From: Caecitellus pseudoparvulus
Lineage: Eukaryota; Bigyra: Bicosoecida
Assembly (NCBI GenBank): GCA_965644315.1
Contig: CBFFRQ010000081.1
Location: forward strand, 310,001-374,000
Length of the DNA stretch: 64,000 bases
Direction of reading: 5' to 3'
The notes under the pieces were generated by a model that saw only the letters and a program-made list of their open reading frames with translations, did not search any database and was not told where the DNA came from. The position numbers and the translations under genes are program-made. Below, piece by piece: positions 31,901 to 43,378 of the stretch; the stretch's first letter is position 1; each line of letters starts with the position of its first letter.

Positions 31901-34900
31901 GCGGTGCGTGGGGGGAGGTGGGCCCATGTGGCGCGCTGCCACCGCTGCCAGGCCCCTTGGTGTGCTCCATCGTCTTTCCCGGTGTTCCGACCCCGAAGCG
32001 TGAAATCAGACTGCCCACAGACGAGCGGCGTCGGGTGCTGGGCGTGTGGGTCACATCAGCCAGAGCAGGGTGCAGGTCTGATTCACGACCCCTAATCGGC
32101 CGCGGAACAGTGGCAGGCGTGGGCCCAGAGGGGAATACACCGGGTGTGCCCTGCCTTGCTGGGGACGCTGCTGGTCCTCCGTTCTGCTGCCTGCCCCACG
32201 CCAGAACAGCCGCCCGACGCACATCGTCCACACCAGAAACTGCGAAATCGTCACATACCCCCAAACAGCGCGCCCACAGACGCGTGCGGGCAGAGTGTCC
32301 CGACTGCGTGTACTTGGTGGATGTGAGCGCGGGCGCTCGAGTCTCTGGCCCAGACGCCGTTTGGTGCGGTGGCTTGCTGTCCGCAGGTGGGGTGGCGGCG
32401 TGGCGTGTTGGTTCGGGGGGCGGGGGTGGTGCCACAGTCTGCTCTGCTGCCACTTCAACTTCCGCGCACTCCAGCAGTGCCAGCAGCTCTTCGTCGTCTA
32501 GGGCAGGCGGCGCTGGTGGAGGGGCAGATTTGGCTTCGGGCCTTGCTGGCAGCGCAGGTGCTGATTTCACTGTGGCCGGCACACTGCCACTGCGTGGTAC
32601 TGACTTCGCCAGGCGACCTTGTTGGAGGAGGGGGGACGCAGCGTGTGCACTGGCCCCAGCACCCATCCACTCACGCATGAACGCTTTCTCGTGCTCTGTG
32701 GCTGCCGGCGCAGAGGGGGTGGTGGCGGAGGTGGCTGGGCCGGTCGACGCCGCCGCCTGAACCGCTGACGCAGCCCCTGTCACCTGCGACATGCGGAACT
32801 CCGGCACAGTCATGCAGCGAAAGTCCACTGTCGGTTGGCCGCCAGAGTGCGTCGTGACCATGGTCGCAGCGGCTGGCGGCGTCGCTTGCAGGCTCAGGCG
32901 ACTGCCGCCATCGCTGAGAAACGCCGCCACTCGCCGGTAGTCTTTGAACGCGCTGTCGAACTTGCGTGCCTCAGCGCCAGGGGTGACGAGGGCGACGCAG
33001 GCGCCGGCACCTGATCGACTGGTGCGACCCAGGCGCTGAATGGCGCGAATCGGCGACCCGACGGCGTCGTACATGATGATAATGCCGACCTCCCCGATGT
33101 CCAGTCCCTCCTCGCCAATGCACGTCGCAACCAGCGTGTTGAACTTGCCTCCACGGAAGGCTTCGATGGTTTCCTGTTGCTGGGCCTGCGTCTGCCCGCC
33201 ACGAGCGGAGCCCGTCGCACTGGCCGACCGCGCCGAGCTGCCGGCAGCTGCCGCCTGGCCGACAAAGGGAGCAGGTCGCACGGCGTCGCCCGCCTTGCGT
33301 TTGAGGAAGGCGATGATGTCCCCGACACTCGCGCGTGTCTGGGTGAATATGATGGCTCGCGTGCTGGTGCCGGCGGCGCCGGCTCGACGAAAGTGCGACG
33401 TGAGCGTCTCCACGAGCACCAGCAACTTGGGGTGCACAAGGTGCCCGCCTGTGGCTTCCAGCTGACTCAAGTGCCCCATGACGCCCCGCCACTGAGGGTG
33501 TGACAGCAACACTCGACCAGCATCTGAGCCGGCCAAGGCAGGGTCGCCCTGGGCGCGTCGCATGCGAGCGAACAACGACGCTGTCCCGTGCGACATGACC
33601 TCCTTGCGACCGGGCAGCATGGCGCTGAGGGCGTCAATGGCGCCTTTGAAACGCGGCACCCGATCAGGCTGCAGGCGCCCCTCCTTCACTGCCGTCCAAA
33701 GCAGGCCTTGCGCTTCGGTCAGGTGCGTCGGCGTGATGCGTTTCGGCTCCTTGTGCGGCACGAGGCGCGGCCCGTGCAGGATACCGGCGAGGGGCCGCAG
33801 CGCAGCGACAAAGCGATCCCGGATCGCCTCCAACTCTGCTGAGCTAGGCACTTGCACCTTGTCGATGGTTTTGGCATGGGTGTAGGGCGCGACGTCGGCG
33901 TCGAATTCAGTGCGCGCCTCGATGCGGGAGATGCGCAGGTTGGTCGCAACAGCCTGTACAGTGGCGGCGTCCTTCCCAGGCGTCGCAGACAGGGCCAGCA
34001 CGCGCAGTCTCTCGTGCGTTTCATGCAGCTGGGACACCACTGTGCAGTAGGCATAGCTGCCCTGGGCCCGATGGGCTTCATCCAGTACCAGCAGCGTCAC
34101 GCGAGCTGGGTCTGCGCGACCGGCTGCCAGGTCGTTCGTGAGGAGCTGGGGAGTGCAGAACACGACGCGCTTGGTGGCCCAGTGTTCGCGCCGTTCTTCA
34201 GGGCGCATGGTGGACCCCAGCAGCTGCGCAGTGTCTTTCACTGGCAGGCCTGTGATGGCGTGGCAGGCTTTGATTTGCTGCGTGACCAGCGGACGTGTCG
34301 GCGCCATGAACACCACCAGGCCCTCTGGAAACCAGCGGTAGAAATTGTACATGACGACACTTGCAATGAACGTCTTGCCCAGGCCCGTCGGCAGCGCCAC
34401 CAGCGTGTTGTGGAAGAGGGCCGTGGTGGTGATGTTCAACTGATACTCGCGCTGGGGGTACTTCGGGTGCACTGGGAACACCCACGTGTCCCGCGTACTG
34501 GCGCACAGCCCCGGCAAGCGCTGACCATTTACAAACACTGGGGGCGGGAGGGATGCAGGGGTGCGCAGGGGGGATGCGATACGGTGGCGTGAAGCCCCCG
34601 AAGCAGGCCGGCCACTGGACTTGGTTGGCGGGTTGCAGGACTGCCCTGCCACGGAGGGAGAAGGAGCCCCCCTGGCGCCACTGCCCTGGGATGGAGAGTA
34701 CACTGGCAAACTGGGCGGCGACCGCATGCTGTGCTGGCTGCTGCCCGCAGTGGCTGGGGGGTGCGCGTGTGGACTGGATAGTACTGGCGTGCCTAGGTTG
34801 GACACGTGCGTGCTCTGAGACGCAGAGGGGAAACGCACGGGACCAGAGCCGTGCCCAACTGACCCAGGTCGGTGTAATGGGCGTGCAGGGGCTGTGGGCA

Positions 34901-35474
34901 GGGCTGCCACTGCGCTGTGAGCCGCTGCTGCGTTGCTGGCTTGACCCCGCGTTGCGCTGGACCACTTGCGTGCGGCTGCTGACCCCCAGCCGCTGCTGCG
35001 CTGTGCTGCAGCTGGTGCTGAGGCGGATCCATGGGGGAGTGCTCTAGAACTAGGTGCAATTGTTCTTTGCGCTGCCTGCGCCACAGCCGCTGCGCACGAG
35101 CCTGTGGCGCCGCTCGCTGTGTTGACAGGAAGGCCAGCCAACGGCGGCGCCACATGCTGGGAGCCTGCACGTGCCACAGAGGGCGAACGACCCTGATGTG
35201 ACCCTCCCCATGTGTTGTTTCGATTGTTTGCACGTGCATGGACCCCTCGTTGGCTGCTCTGTTGAGCTCCTGGCGGGCCTGCCGCCGACGCAGCATGTGC
35301 TGCGGGTGTGCTGCAGACTTGGCTGTGCACAGGCTGGGCTGGCGCCTCTACCGCCTCTAAGGCAGCCAAGAGGGCTGACTGTGAAGGGGGTGGAATGTGC
35401 TACAGTGTATACTTGCGCCCATGCGGTTCAGTCAGCGCAGGTCCACTCACATCATCAAAGAAGCTGTCCTCCAT
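28950..35474 (-). CDS. FANCM: FANCM/Mph1-type DNA helicase-translocase with a ZZ zinc finger
   Basis: Branch-migrating DEAH translocase of the Fanconi and Hef/Mph1 family, acting at stalled forks and crosslinks. Exon 1 (35474-35451, MEDSFFDD) and exon 2 (35378-28950) join through a 72-nt intron to 2,150 residues. The helicase core lies at about residues 310-830: REYQLNIT, Walker A LPTGLGKTF (~337), LDEAHRA (~440), SATPG, GEEGLDIGEVGIIIMYD and QRLGRTSRSGAG. A long acidic, Ser/Pro-rich disordered region follows. Around residues 1745-1800 is a ZZ-type zinc finger: YACDGCG, FSCRQC, DLCSVC and a closing GQHHVF, which supply three CxxC pairs and two His. The C-terminus (~1870-2150, VVLRMYVAEDSGGVWG) resembles a degenerate ERCC4-like nuclease plus a helix-hairpin-helix region, as in metazoan FANCM. 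I do not know ZZ fingers in characterised FANCM proteins. Confidence 0.88.
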
Positions 35475-35946
35475 GCACCATGCCCTGGCCCTGCGGAATT
35501 TGAACGACACTCACACAAGTTGAGCTGGCCACTGGGCCCTCAAGGTGGGTGCTGCGCACTGCTGAAGCTTGTTCTTTGCGCCAATGAAAGCTCAGGTACG
35601 CGTTGCACTTGATTTTGTCTCACTTGCTCGCCTGGGCCCACACCAACAGGTGAAAAGACCGCTTTGGACGGCATCGAACTTCACACGGGAGGAGCATGGC
35701 AGGCACAGAGGCAAGGGAGGGGAGGTTCACATTGTGAGCTGCAGCAACAGCCCACCGCCCTCAAAACCTCATCATCCGATAGCGCGCATTCTGCTCCTGC
35801 ACCGCTCGCTTGTCGCCGTGTGAAGACGGCACGATTGCCGGCCAGCGTTTCGTTGGCGTGCCGTCGACAGCACCAGCTGCGCAGTCACCCGGACGGTTCG
35901 CTGCCCCGTGCCGTTCCCGCCGCCCAACACTCTCACTCCCGGTGCC
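35475..35946. promoter_or_regulatory. Divergent intergenic region FANCM / VPS26-like gene
   Basis: 472 bp between divergent starts; no conserved reading frame. The centre (35560-35640) is less GC-rich than its flanks. Both promoters should lie here. Confidence 0.4.
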
Positions 35947-38230
35947 ATGAGTGATTTGCTCACCAGCATCGTCAAGTATGGTGCGTGTGCGGACGTGTGC
36001 GGCACAGTTGCGCAGCACTGCCCTCGCCACGCGGCGCTGCTGCAATGCTCCCCACCCCGCCTGCCGCAGTGAATTTGGGGGGGCCAGGGTGGATGGCAGA
36101 CGTCTTTGACGTGAAGATTATCCTGGACACAGATCTGGAGCTGTCCATCGCGCCCTTTGAAGGCGTGGAAGAGGACGAAGATGACCCTCTCAGTGGCGCT
36201 GACCGCATTCCCGTGAGCGAATCTCGGATGGCGCTGGGCCTTGCGACACCCCCCCCCTTGGTTCGGCAGGCGCGCCACGCCCACATGCCACGCATGCGCA
36301 GGTTGTGACGAACGGCAACTCCGTGAAGGGTGTCGTGCGCGTGACGGCGCCGCCAGGGCACTCACTCTGGCACGGCGGCATCACAGCTACGCTGGAGAGC
36401 AACTACATCCACTTTGACAAGGACTCCGGGCAACAGCTGGTGGCAGAAACGCTGGAAGTGGCAGATGCTGGCACGGTGGCGGGCACGGTGGACTTCAACT
36501 TCGATTTCGAGGAGGGCATTGGCATTGGCTCGGGGCGTTTCAGGGAGAGTTACGAGGGGGACCACTTCGCCATTCGCCACAGCATCAGCGTGACGGTGGC
36601 GCGCCCCTGGTACACCTTCCCAGTGCAGAAGTTCCTCACCTTTGGAGCCCAGGAACTGCACCTGGAGGTGAGCCAGTGGGACCTCATGGATGACCACCTG
36701 AGCGCTGACGAAGCAGACCTGCCTCGCCCAGGAAACGCATCGCCTCGGCGCCGGGCAGGCACTGGGCCGCCTGTGGCAGCTCTGGAGGACGGAGCAGGCG
36801 AGGGGGGTGAGGACGGGACAGGAACGGGGGAAGGCTCTGACGAGGGCGGCCCGCGGCGGCGCCTGGGGTCTGAGGAGCGTGCCGAGTTGGAGGCAGCGCA
36901 GCATGCGGAATTGTACGAGGCTGTCGTGGACGACGCCATGGCAGGCGTGCCCTCCACGACGGGGCCCATCCTGACCATTCCAGACTGCGGAGGCATCGCA
37001 GTGTTTGACTTTGAGAAGGACACGTACTCTCTGGAGTCTGTGCTGGAGGGCACGGTGCAGTTCGGGTACCTTGTGCACCCCGTCACACGTGTGACGCTGC
37101 GGGTCATCAAGGAGGAGACCATCGGCAAGGAGACGTACACTGACCAAGTGTTCGCAGCTGATCTGCTGAATGCGGCCCTGTTCGACGCCAAAGAACTGCA
37201 GTCCCTGCGTGCAGCCCGCGACGCAGCGGCGGCAAGCTACCCCTCAGGCACAGCGAAAACGCCCACTGACTCGAGCACTGCCACGCCCACCGTCGTGCAC
37301 GCTGGTAGTGGCCCGCTGACGGAGGCCCAGCTCCGGCGTTTGGAGGAAATTGAGAACAACTCGCCCATTGTGGGGGAAGGCGAGCTGAACGTGAGCCTTG
37401 ACTTATCACAGCTGACGCTGGCACCCACCACGCTGCAATCACTGGACGCTGCCGACCAAACTCGCATCCAAGCTGACGCAGTGCCGGACGAGGCTGACGC
37501 GGGGTCGGACGAGTCAGATGACTCTGACTTTGTCTCCGATGTGCAAATCGCCAAGTACAAGGAGGGGCTCACCATCAACTGGCCGGTGGTGAAGTACTAC
37601 TTGCAGTTGGTGGTGTCAACCCAACGCGCCTCCAGTGGGGACGGCGACAGTGACGGGGAGGAGGAGCAGGAGACCGATGTGTCCCTTCCGGTGCTGCAGC
37701 CCGAGACGCTGCAAGCTGCTCTGTCCTTCACGCAGGCCATGGTGGAGGGCAACCGAGCTGCCCAGGCTCAGGCCGGGCAGGGCAAGGGGGGAGAGGGGGA
37801 GGGGGAGGGGGGGGAGGATGCCGCCCCTGCCGACATGACCCCCGCCCAGGAAGCGGCCAGCATCACACAGGCCACGCCCCGGGGCCTCTTCTACAACACT
37901 CACGAGCTGGTGCTGTACCGCTCGACGTGGAGTGCAGAGTACATTCCACCGGACAAGCGGCAACTGGCCGGGGTCACTCAGGTGCACGGGGAGAGCGACG
38001 GCACTGCCACGCTGGCCCTGCCACGCAAGGCCTCCTCGGGCACGGCAGGGGGGGCTATTTCTCCGCAGCTGGCCTCGGCACCTGCCCCCATCGTGGGCAA
38101 GCCCCCCCTCGCAGCAGGCGGTGAGGGGCATGGCGCGCCCCCCCTCGTGTCCCCCACTGAGCCCCCCTCCGGGGCCCCCCTCCGCCGTGACTCCTCTGTT
38201 GGGGCCTCCCCCGGCAGTGCGGAGGTGTAG
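35947..38230 (+). CDS. Divergent VPS26/arrestin-fold protein
   Basis: Exons 35947-35980, 36070-36212 and 36302-38230 give 701 residues, more than twice canonical VPS26. The first exon (MSDLLTSIVKY) is spliced by a GTGCGT donor to VNLGGPGWMADVFDVKIILD, comparable to the first strand of VPS26. The N-lobe contains GNSVKGVVRVTAPPGHSLWH, FNFDFEEG, RFRESYEGDHFAIRHSISVT; the C-lobe has FDFEKDTYSLESVLEGTVQF, RVTLRVIKEETIG and FYNTHELVLYRSTW. This follows the VPS26 layout of two arrestin-like lobes. Acidic and low-complexity insertions separate and follow the lobes, and the last 100 residues are Gly/Ser/Pro-rich. A role as a retromer-like cargo adaptor is inference. A separate, canonical VPS26C is encoded at 46.2 kb. 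Confidence 0.72.
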
Positions 38231-38388
38231 TGTTCTGCCTCCTCTGTGTTCCGCTCTGCCCTCGCCCTCGCCCTCTGCCTCTGCTGGAAATGCACCAGCC
38301 CTTCCTCACCAACGCCACGCCAGCGGCAAAACACAGCAAACCAAGTAGCTGCAGGGGACATGCTCAGGCACCTCCAAGCTGCAGCACC

Positions 38389-41300
38389 ATGCGTTCCTGG
38401 ATGAAGCTGGCGGCAGCCGGCTCTCTGCTGGCTGCCACAGCGGGCTTGGCTGCTTGGCATGCCACGGAAGGCGCCTTGCCCTGGTTTGACTGGTTGGCGT
38501 CACGCGACGCCTCTCTCATCGTGTGGGGCATCACCCTGCGCCTGATTGGTCTGGTCAATGTCATCTGCTTTGTGTCCCTGTGGCCACAGGTTCGTGTGGC
38601 AGGCGCTGCTGGGACTGGCGTGGTGGTCGGAATTTGACCCTGTCCACGTCATACACCTGCCCGAGGCAGCCACGCCCCTTCACGCGCGCCCCTGCTGTTG
38701 TTGCTGCACAGGTCATTCCCTTTGCAGGCAAGCATGGCATGCAACCTGTTCAGTCTGTGCTGCAGGCCATCTCACGGGTGAGTCTTGACACAGGCCTGAT
38801 GTCCAACGCAAGAACCACACCCCGCTCGAGCTAAGTGCCTTGCAGGACGTCCCGGACGCAAGGCGCTTCGTATTCTACCCGACGCTCCTGTGGTTGAACA
38901 GCTCGGATTGGATGCTGCGTGGCCTCACTGCAGTGGGAGGCCTGGCAGGGCTGGCGGCAGCGGCAGGCGCCGTCGACTCACGCATTGCCTTTGGCGTTTG
39001 CTACCTTTGCATGTTGTCTCTCGACCTTGCCATGGGCATGGGGTACCCTTGGGACTGCTACCTCATTGAAACCAACGTCTTGTGTGTGTTTTTCCCCGCC
39101 CTGCTGGCCTTGCCTGGCCTGCAGGCGCTGAGCGAGGGAGACGCTTCAGGCGCACTTGATGCGCTGGGTCAGGCTGACGCGAGTGCGCTTGGCACCGACG
39201 GTGTTGTGTCGCCGCTGGCCGGGTTCTTGTGGAGGTGGCTGGCCTACCGCCTTATGTTCGGGTTTGGCAAGTTGAAGTTCACGGGCACCACGGACAAGGA
39301 TGACCTGTACATCAAGAGCTTCTGGGTGAACATGCCCATGACGACAGTGCTAGGGTGGGCAGGGCAGGCACTGCCTGATGCGGTGCACATCTTCAACCTG
39401 GCAGTCATGTGGCTGGTGGAGATGGTGGTGCCCTTCATGTACTTCCTTAACGGCTGGCCCCGTGTCGTTGCAGCGTTCGGCGTGTTGGGGCTGCAAGTGG
39501 GCATCCACGCCACAGGCAACTTCGGCTGGTTCAACGTGCTGTCTGCCATCGCTGCCATTCCCCTCCTCCTGCACACGTCCTCTGTGTGGGCTGTGTCCTT
39601 TGGGGATGATGGGGTGCTGGTAGGCGCGGCACGCGGTGTCGGAACGGTCATCGACTCCGTTGTCACCCATCTTGCCACATGTCTCGCTTCCACTACAAGT
39701 GTGCTCACTGGCGCCACAAGCGCCGCCGCCCCAAGTGTGCAGTGGGCCACGCCAGCCGCTGTACACGCTGCGCGGACAGTGGCTGCTGCCCTTGCGCCGC
39801 TGCAAGCCTTGTGGGTGCCTGTGTCTGCTATCGCAAACTCAATCACTACCGCAGCTGGAAGCAGTGTGACCAGCCTCCTGCAGGCGGTGCCATGGGCGGC
39901 ATCCGCTGTATCTGCAGTGTCTTACTCTGTGGTTGGTCCGTCAGAGGAGTTTCCCATCGAGCAGTGCAGCGACGCAGCTGAATCCTGTGCCCTCTCGCCA
40001 ACTGGTGCCCCCCCCTCCAACACCTTGACAGACACGCCCGCCCATGCTTGGTTATGGCTGGTGGCCATGACCATCATCCTTCCAGCCAGCCTCTGGCACC
40101 TCCCTCTGAACAGCTGGGTCACCGGCGGTTTCACGTACTGGCCGGCGTTGACCAAGCTGGAGCCTCGGTGGTTCTGGGAGCCCCTCATCGCATACCTGCG
40201 CCTGGTGGGGGCACACTGGCGCCTCGTGCATGCGTATGGCGTGTTCCCGCCTAACTCCTCCCCCGGCCAGCGCCTGGTGCCCGTGTTCGAAGGCAGCGCG
40301 GACGGCACCACGTGGCGCCAGTGGGAGTACGCGTACATGGCCAGCCACGCCAAGTCGCGGCCGGTGTTTGTCGCGCCCCACACGCCGCGCCTGGACCACT
40401 CCATCTTCTATGACTCCCTGGGCATCAACGGCTCCAACCACATGATGTTCACGGGAGATCGCACGCCGTGGGGCTTCGCGCCCAGCGTCACCCCTGCGAA
40501 ACGCCTCGCGGCACGTCTGCTGGAAGGCGCGAACAACCCCGTGTACCGCATGTTCGCCAGCAACCCGTTCCCAGACCCAGACTGTCCTCCTAAGTTTGTG
40601 AGGGTGTCGCTGTACCGCCTGGTGCCCACAGATCCAGCCACTGTGGCCCGCACTGGCGAGTGGTGGCGCTGCACACACATTGCGGAACACCTGCCCGCCA
40701 TTTCCCAACAAGACACTGACGGCATTTGGGCCCAGTGGTTGTCGGCCCCCGAACAATGGTTCCCTACTTCTCAGGTGTGGCGTGAGCGCGTGGGCTGGAC
40801 GCGGCGTGGGGTTACCGCACCCGAGTACGCTTCAGCGTGGAAGTTGCTGCACCGCATTCGGCAGCTGGCAGTGGAGGTGAGTGGAGCCGAGGACATCTCC
40901 CCTGCACTGCTGGATAGCGTGCGAGACGGCACGAGCACCTTGTCGCCCGAGCACATGGCCAGCATGTTCTCGTACGGTGTTCTGGCTCGCATGCGGGAGA
41001 CCCTGTTGAAGGAGTGGGGCGCAGATGCCCTGCACGACCACACACGCATCCTGGGTGCCATGGTGGCTCCACTCATGGCCCGACTGACAGCAGTGTACGG
41101 ACGAGTCGTGGGGGACACCACCTGGCTGCAGGCAGAGGTGCGGGCCTGGGAGGCGTGGCGCGAGGCAGGCGGCCCCGCACACGAGGACGAGTGGGGCTCG
41201 CCCGTGGCCGATGCAGAGGGCGAAGTGACGGCTGCCACCAGCAACGTGGCGCCTGGCCTGAGTCAGGCGGCTGAGCGGAAGCTAGACGTCTTTGCTCAGG

Positions 41301-42073
41301 CTGTCATGGTGGGCATTGGGGACGAGGGCGCGGCGCAGATGGCTGCCCGTTCCGCTGACGTCTTTATTTCCGCAGGGCGCACGTCCGAGTGGCGTCGGTG
41401 CTGGGCCCACCTCAAGGGGCTGTCCAAGCAGCCTGCAGAAGGCGTGGAGCCCAACGCTCTCATGTCCACGCCCCTCAAGCTGCAGTGCTACGCGCACTAC
41501 CTGCTCCTGGCAGGGGGGCGGCGGCTGTTTGAGCGAGCGGTGGGTGGTGAGGGCGCCATTGTCGGGGGACACTCCCTGCCCCTGGTGTGGCCGCCCCCCG
41601 CCACAGGCCACCCCTTGTCCAATGCCCCCTTGCCTGCGTGCTATGCTGCGTGGGCGACCAGCCCGCCCCCCCTGGTCCAGGTGTTCCTGGACACCGCCTG
41701 TCCAGCCGTCAACCCTGGCTGCTGGCGGGGGGAGTACGAGGTGGGCTTTTTCTTGGAGGCGCTGCTGAACTACGACTCTGTGGCCACCCTGGCAGAGAAG
41801 TGGCGACTGATGGAGAGCATTTCCCGCAAGAGCACACAGGCCGACCCGGCAGGCGGCATCTTGCCTTGCTTCATGGAGGTGGTCACGGGTCTGCGCCGCG
41901 AGAAGTCCCTTCGGCCTTGGAGTGCCTTTGCTGGCCGGAGGGTGCTGCCCACCATCATGGCTGAGTATGATCCCTATGGACCCACCGGTGAGTGGGTGGA
42001 GGTGGGAGACGGGCGCAAGGCTGCTGGGCGGGATTTCGGTGGAGAGGATGTGGTGCTGCCTTGGCAGAAGTGA
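38389..42073 (+). CDS. Lipase maturation factor-like membrane protein
   Basis: Exons 38389-38589, 38712-38777 and 38846-42073 give 1,164 residues. The N-terminal half follows the LMF family (ER multispan proteins required for folding of dimeric lipases). Matches include LRLIGLVNVICFVSLWPQ joined to VIPFAGKHGMQP, the DUF1222-like YRLMFGFGKLKF, WLVEMVVPFMYFLNGWPRV, and the lumenal signature LVHAYGVFPP with FVAPHTPRLDHSIFYDSLG and NPFPDPDCPPKFVRVSLYR. About nine hydrophobic segments are visible in the first 450 residues. Beyond residue ~650 a soluble extension of about 500 residues has no similarity I recognise; human LMF1 and LMF2 are 570-710 residues. The first intron is long for this window (122 nt) and starts GTTCGT. 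It lies 158 bp after the VPS26-like gene on the same strand. Confidence 0.82.
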
Positions 42074-42244
42074 GACCAATGCAGTCGCCCATGCAATTTT
42101 CTGCCCTCCGGCATCAAGTCATTGTTTGTGATGGGTGGAAAGTTGTCTGAACAGCTCTTTCCTTTCTTGATCCCTTTCGCTGCGTCCTGACACTGTGTAA
42201 ATCGGGCTCTGTAGGCCACTCTTGCCGTTTCGGCGTGAAACGCC

Positions 42245-43037
42245 ATGGCGTGCGAAGCCACCTGGAACGGTCTCGCCCCTTTCAAAGAGCTGGATGACGC
42301 ATCTTTTTATTCTATCAAGGCCTCCAGCATTGGGGCTCTGTCCCTTGCCTCGCAGTCTGCTCTGCAGCAGACCCTGGACGCACTGGGCTGCATCAGTGCT
42401 GAAGTGGGTGCCTGGCGTTTGCATGTCTCCCTTTGCCTCGCACCGCACTCAGCCCCCTCTGCTTCCCCAGGAACAAGGCTTGAAAAGCCCCATCACAACA
42501 TGGGAAAAGCTATGTGCTTCCGACTCTGACCAGCTCTTCCTCAGCGTCGTGGAGGAGGAGGCAGTGGCTTTCGCCCGGTTTGGCACGAAGCAGCTGTACC
42601 TCGTGGTGAGTGCCAACGTTGCCACCCAGCCACCACATGCAGCCCAGGAACTGGAGCGTCTCCCCCCGCAGAACGGCTCTTCCTACGAAGAACACACGTG
42701 CCTCTGCCTCCTTGACGTGTGTGTGACTCCACAGCAACAGCGCAAGGGTCGAGGCATTGCGTTGCTGCGTGCTGCGTTTCAGGAGCTGGGCGACGTACAA
42801 GCAGGCAGCGTCGCCTACGACAGGCCGTCAGCGAAAATGCTGCCGTTTCTGGCCAAGCACTTTGCGCTGAGCCGGCCCATGGAGCAGCCCAACAAGTTCG
42901 TTATCTTTCCGGCCTTCTTCGGACAACCCGCTCAAGGCGCCGCTGCTGCTGGAAAGGCTGTCACAAGCCGCCACCACACGGCTGCTGTGTCAAGTGCCTC
43001 TGCAGGGGTTCGGCAAGCGCTATCGTGGGAGATTTAG
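42245..43037 (+). CDS. ATAT1: Alpha-tubulin N-acetyltransferase
   Basis: Acetylates Lys40 of alpha-tubulin in the microtubule lumen (MEC-17 family), strongly associated with cilia. Exons 42245-42403, 42471-42605 and 42672-43037 give 219 residues. The second intron (66 nt, GTGAGT...CCCGCAG) is open and a multiple of three. I remove it because LYLV then joins NGSSYEEHTCLCLLDV, as in the family. Catalytic-core motifs: TKQLYLV, LCLLDVCVTPQQQRKGRGIA (acetyl-CoA pyrophosphate loop QxxGxG-like), VAYDRPSAKMLPFLAKHF and PNKFVIFPAFF. The length equals the catalytic domain alone, without the long tail of metazoan enzymes. It fits the SPAG16 gene as evidence for axonemal microtubules. Confidence 0.92.
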
Positions 43038-43378
43038 CGTCTTGGAGTCAGAGTTGTACTCCATTCTAATGCAAATTGCTGTAGCTGGTAAACGGATTAC
43101 CATCACAACATCCCAGCGGATGCTATGCGTTCTCCTTCCTTTCGGATCCGCAAAGTGCAGGAACGCTCACATTTCACACCAAAACAGGAGAGCATCCAGA
43201 TGGTGCGCAGCTGTAGACGCTGTGTTCACTCTAATGCCGCGTGCGCTTCAAGGAAAGCCACACGCGGGGCTTGCCTTGCGGGCGGCACGTGCGCCACAGC
43301 AGCGTTCCCGCGCGGAACGTCTGGGCTGCGGCCTAGAGTTTGTAGGACAGAGCACAGCAACCCGTCACTGTATCAGTC
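43038..43378. promoter_or_regulatory. Intergenic region ATAT1 / CWC25
   Basis: 341 bp between two plus-strand genes. The first 100 bp are comparatively A/T-rich (likely ATAT1 3' end). An open frame crosses the rest into CWC25 but shows no conserved sequence, and the CWC25 start is fixed by homology at 43379. Confidence 0.4.
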
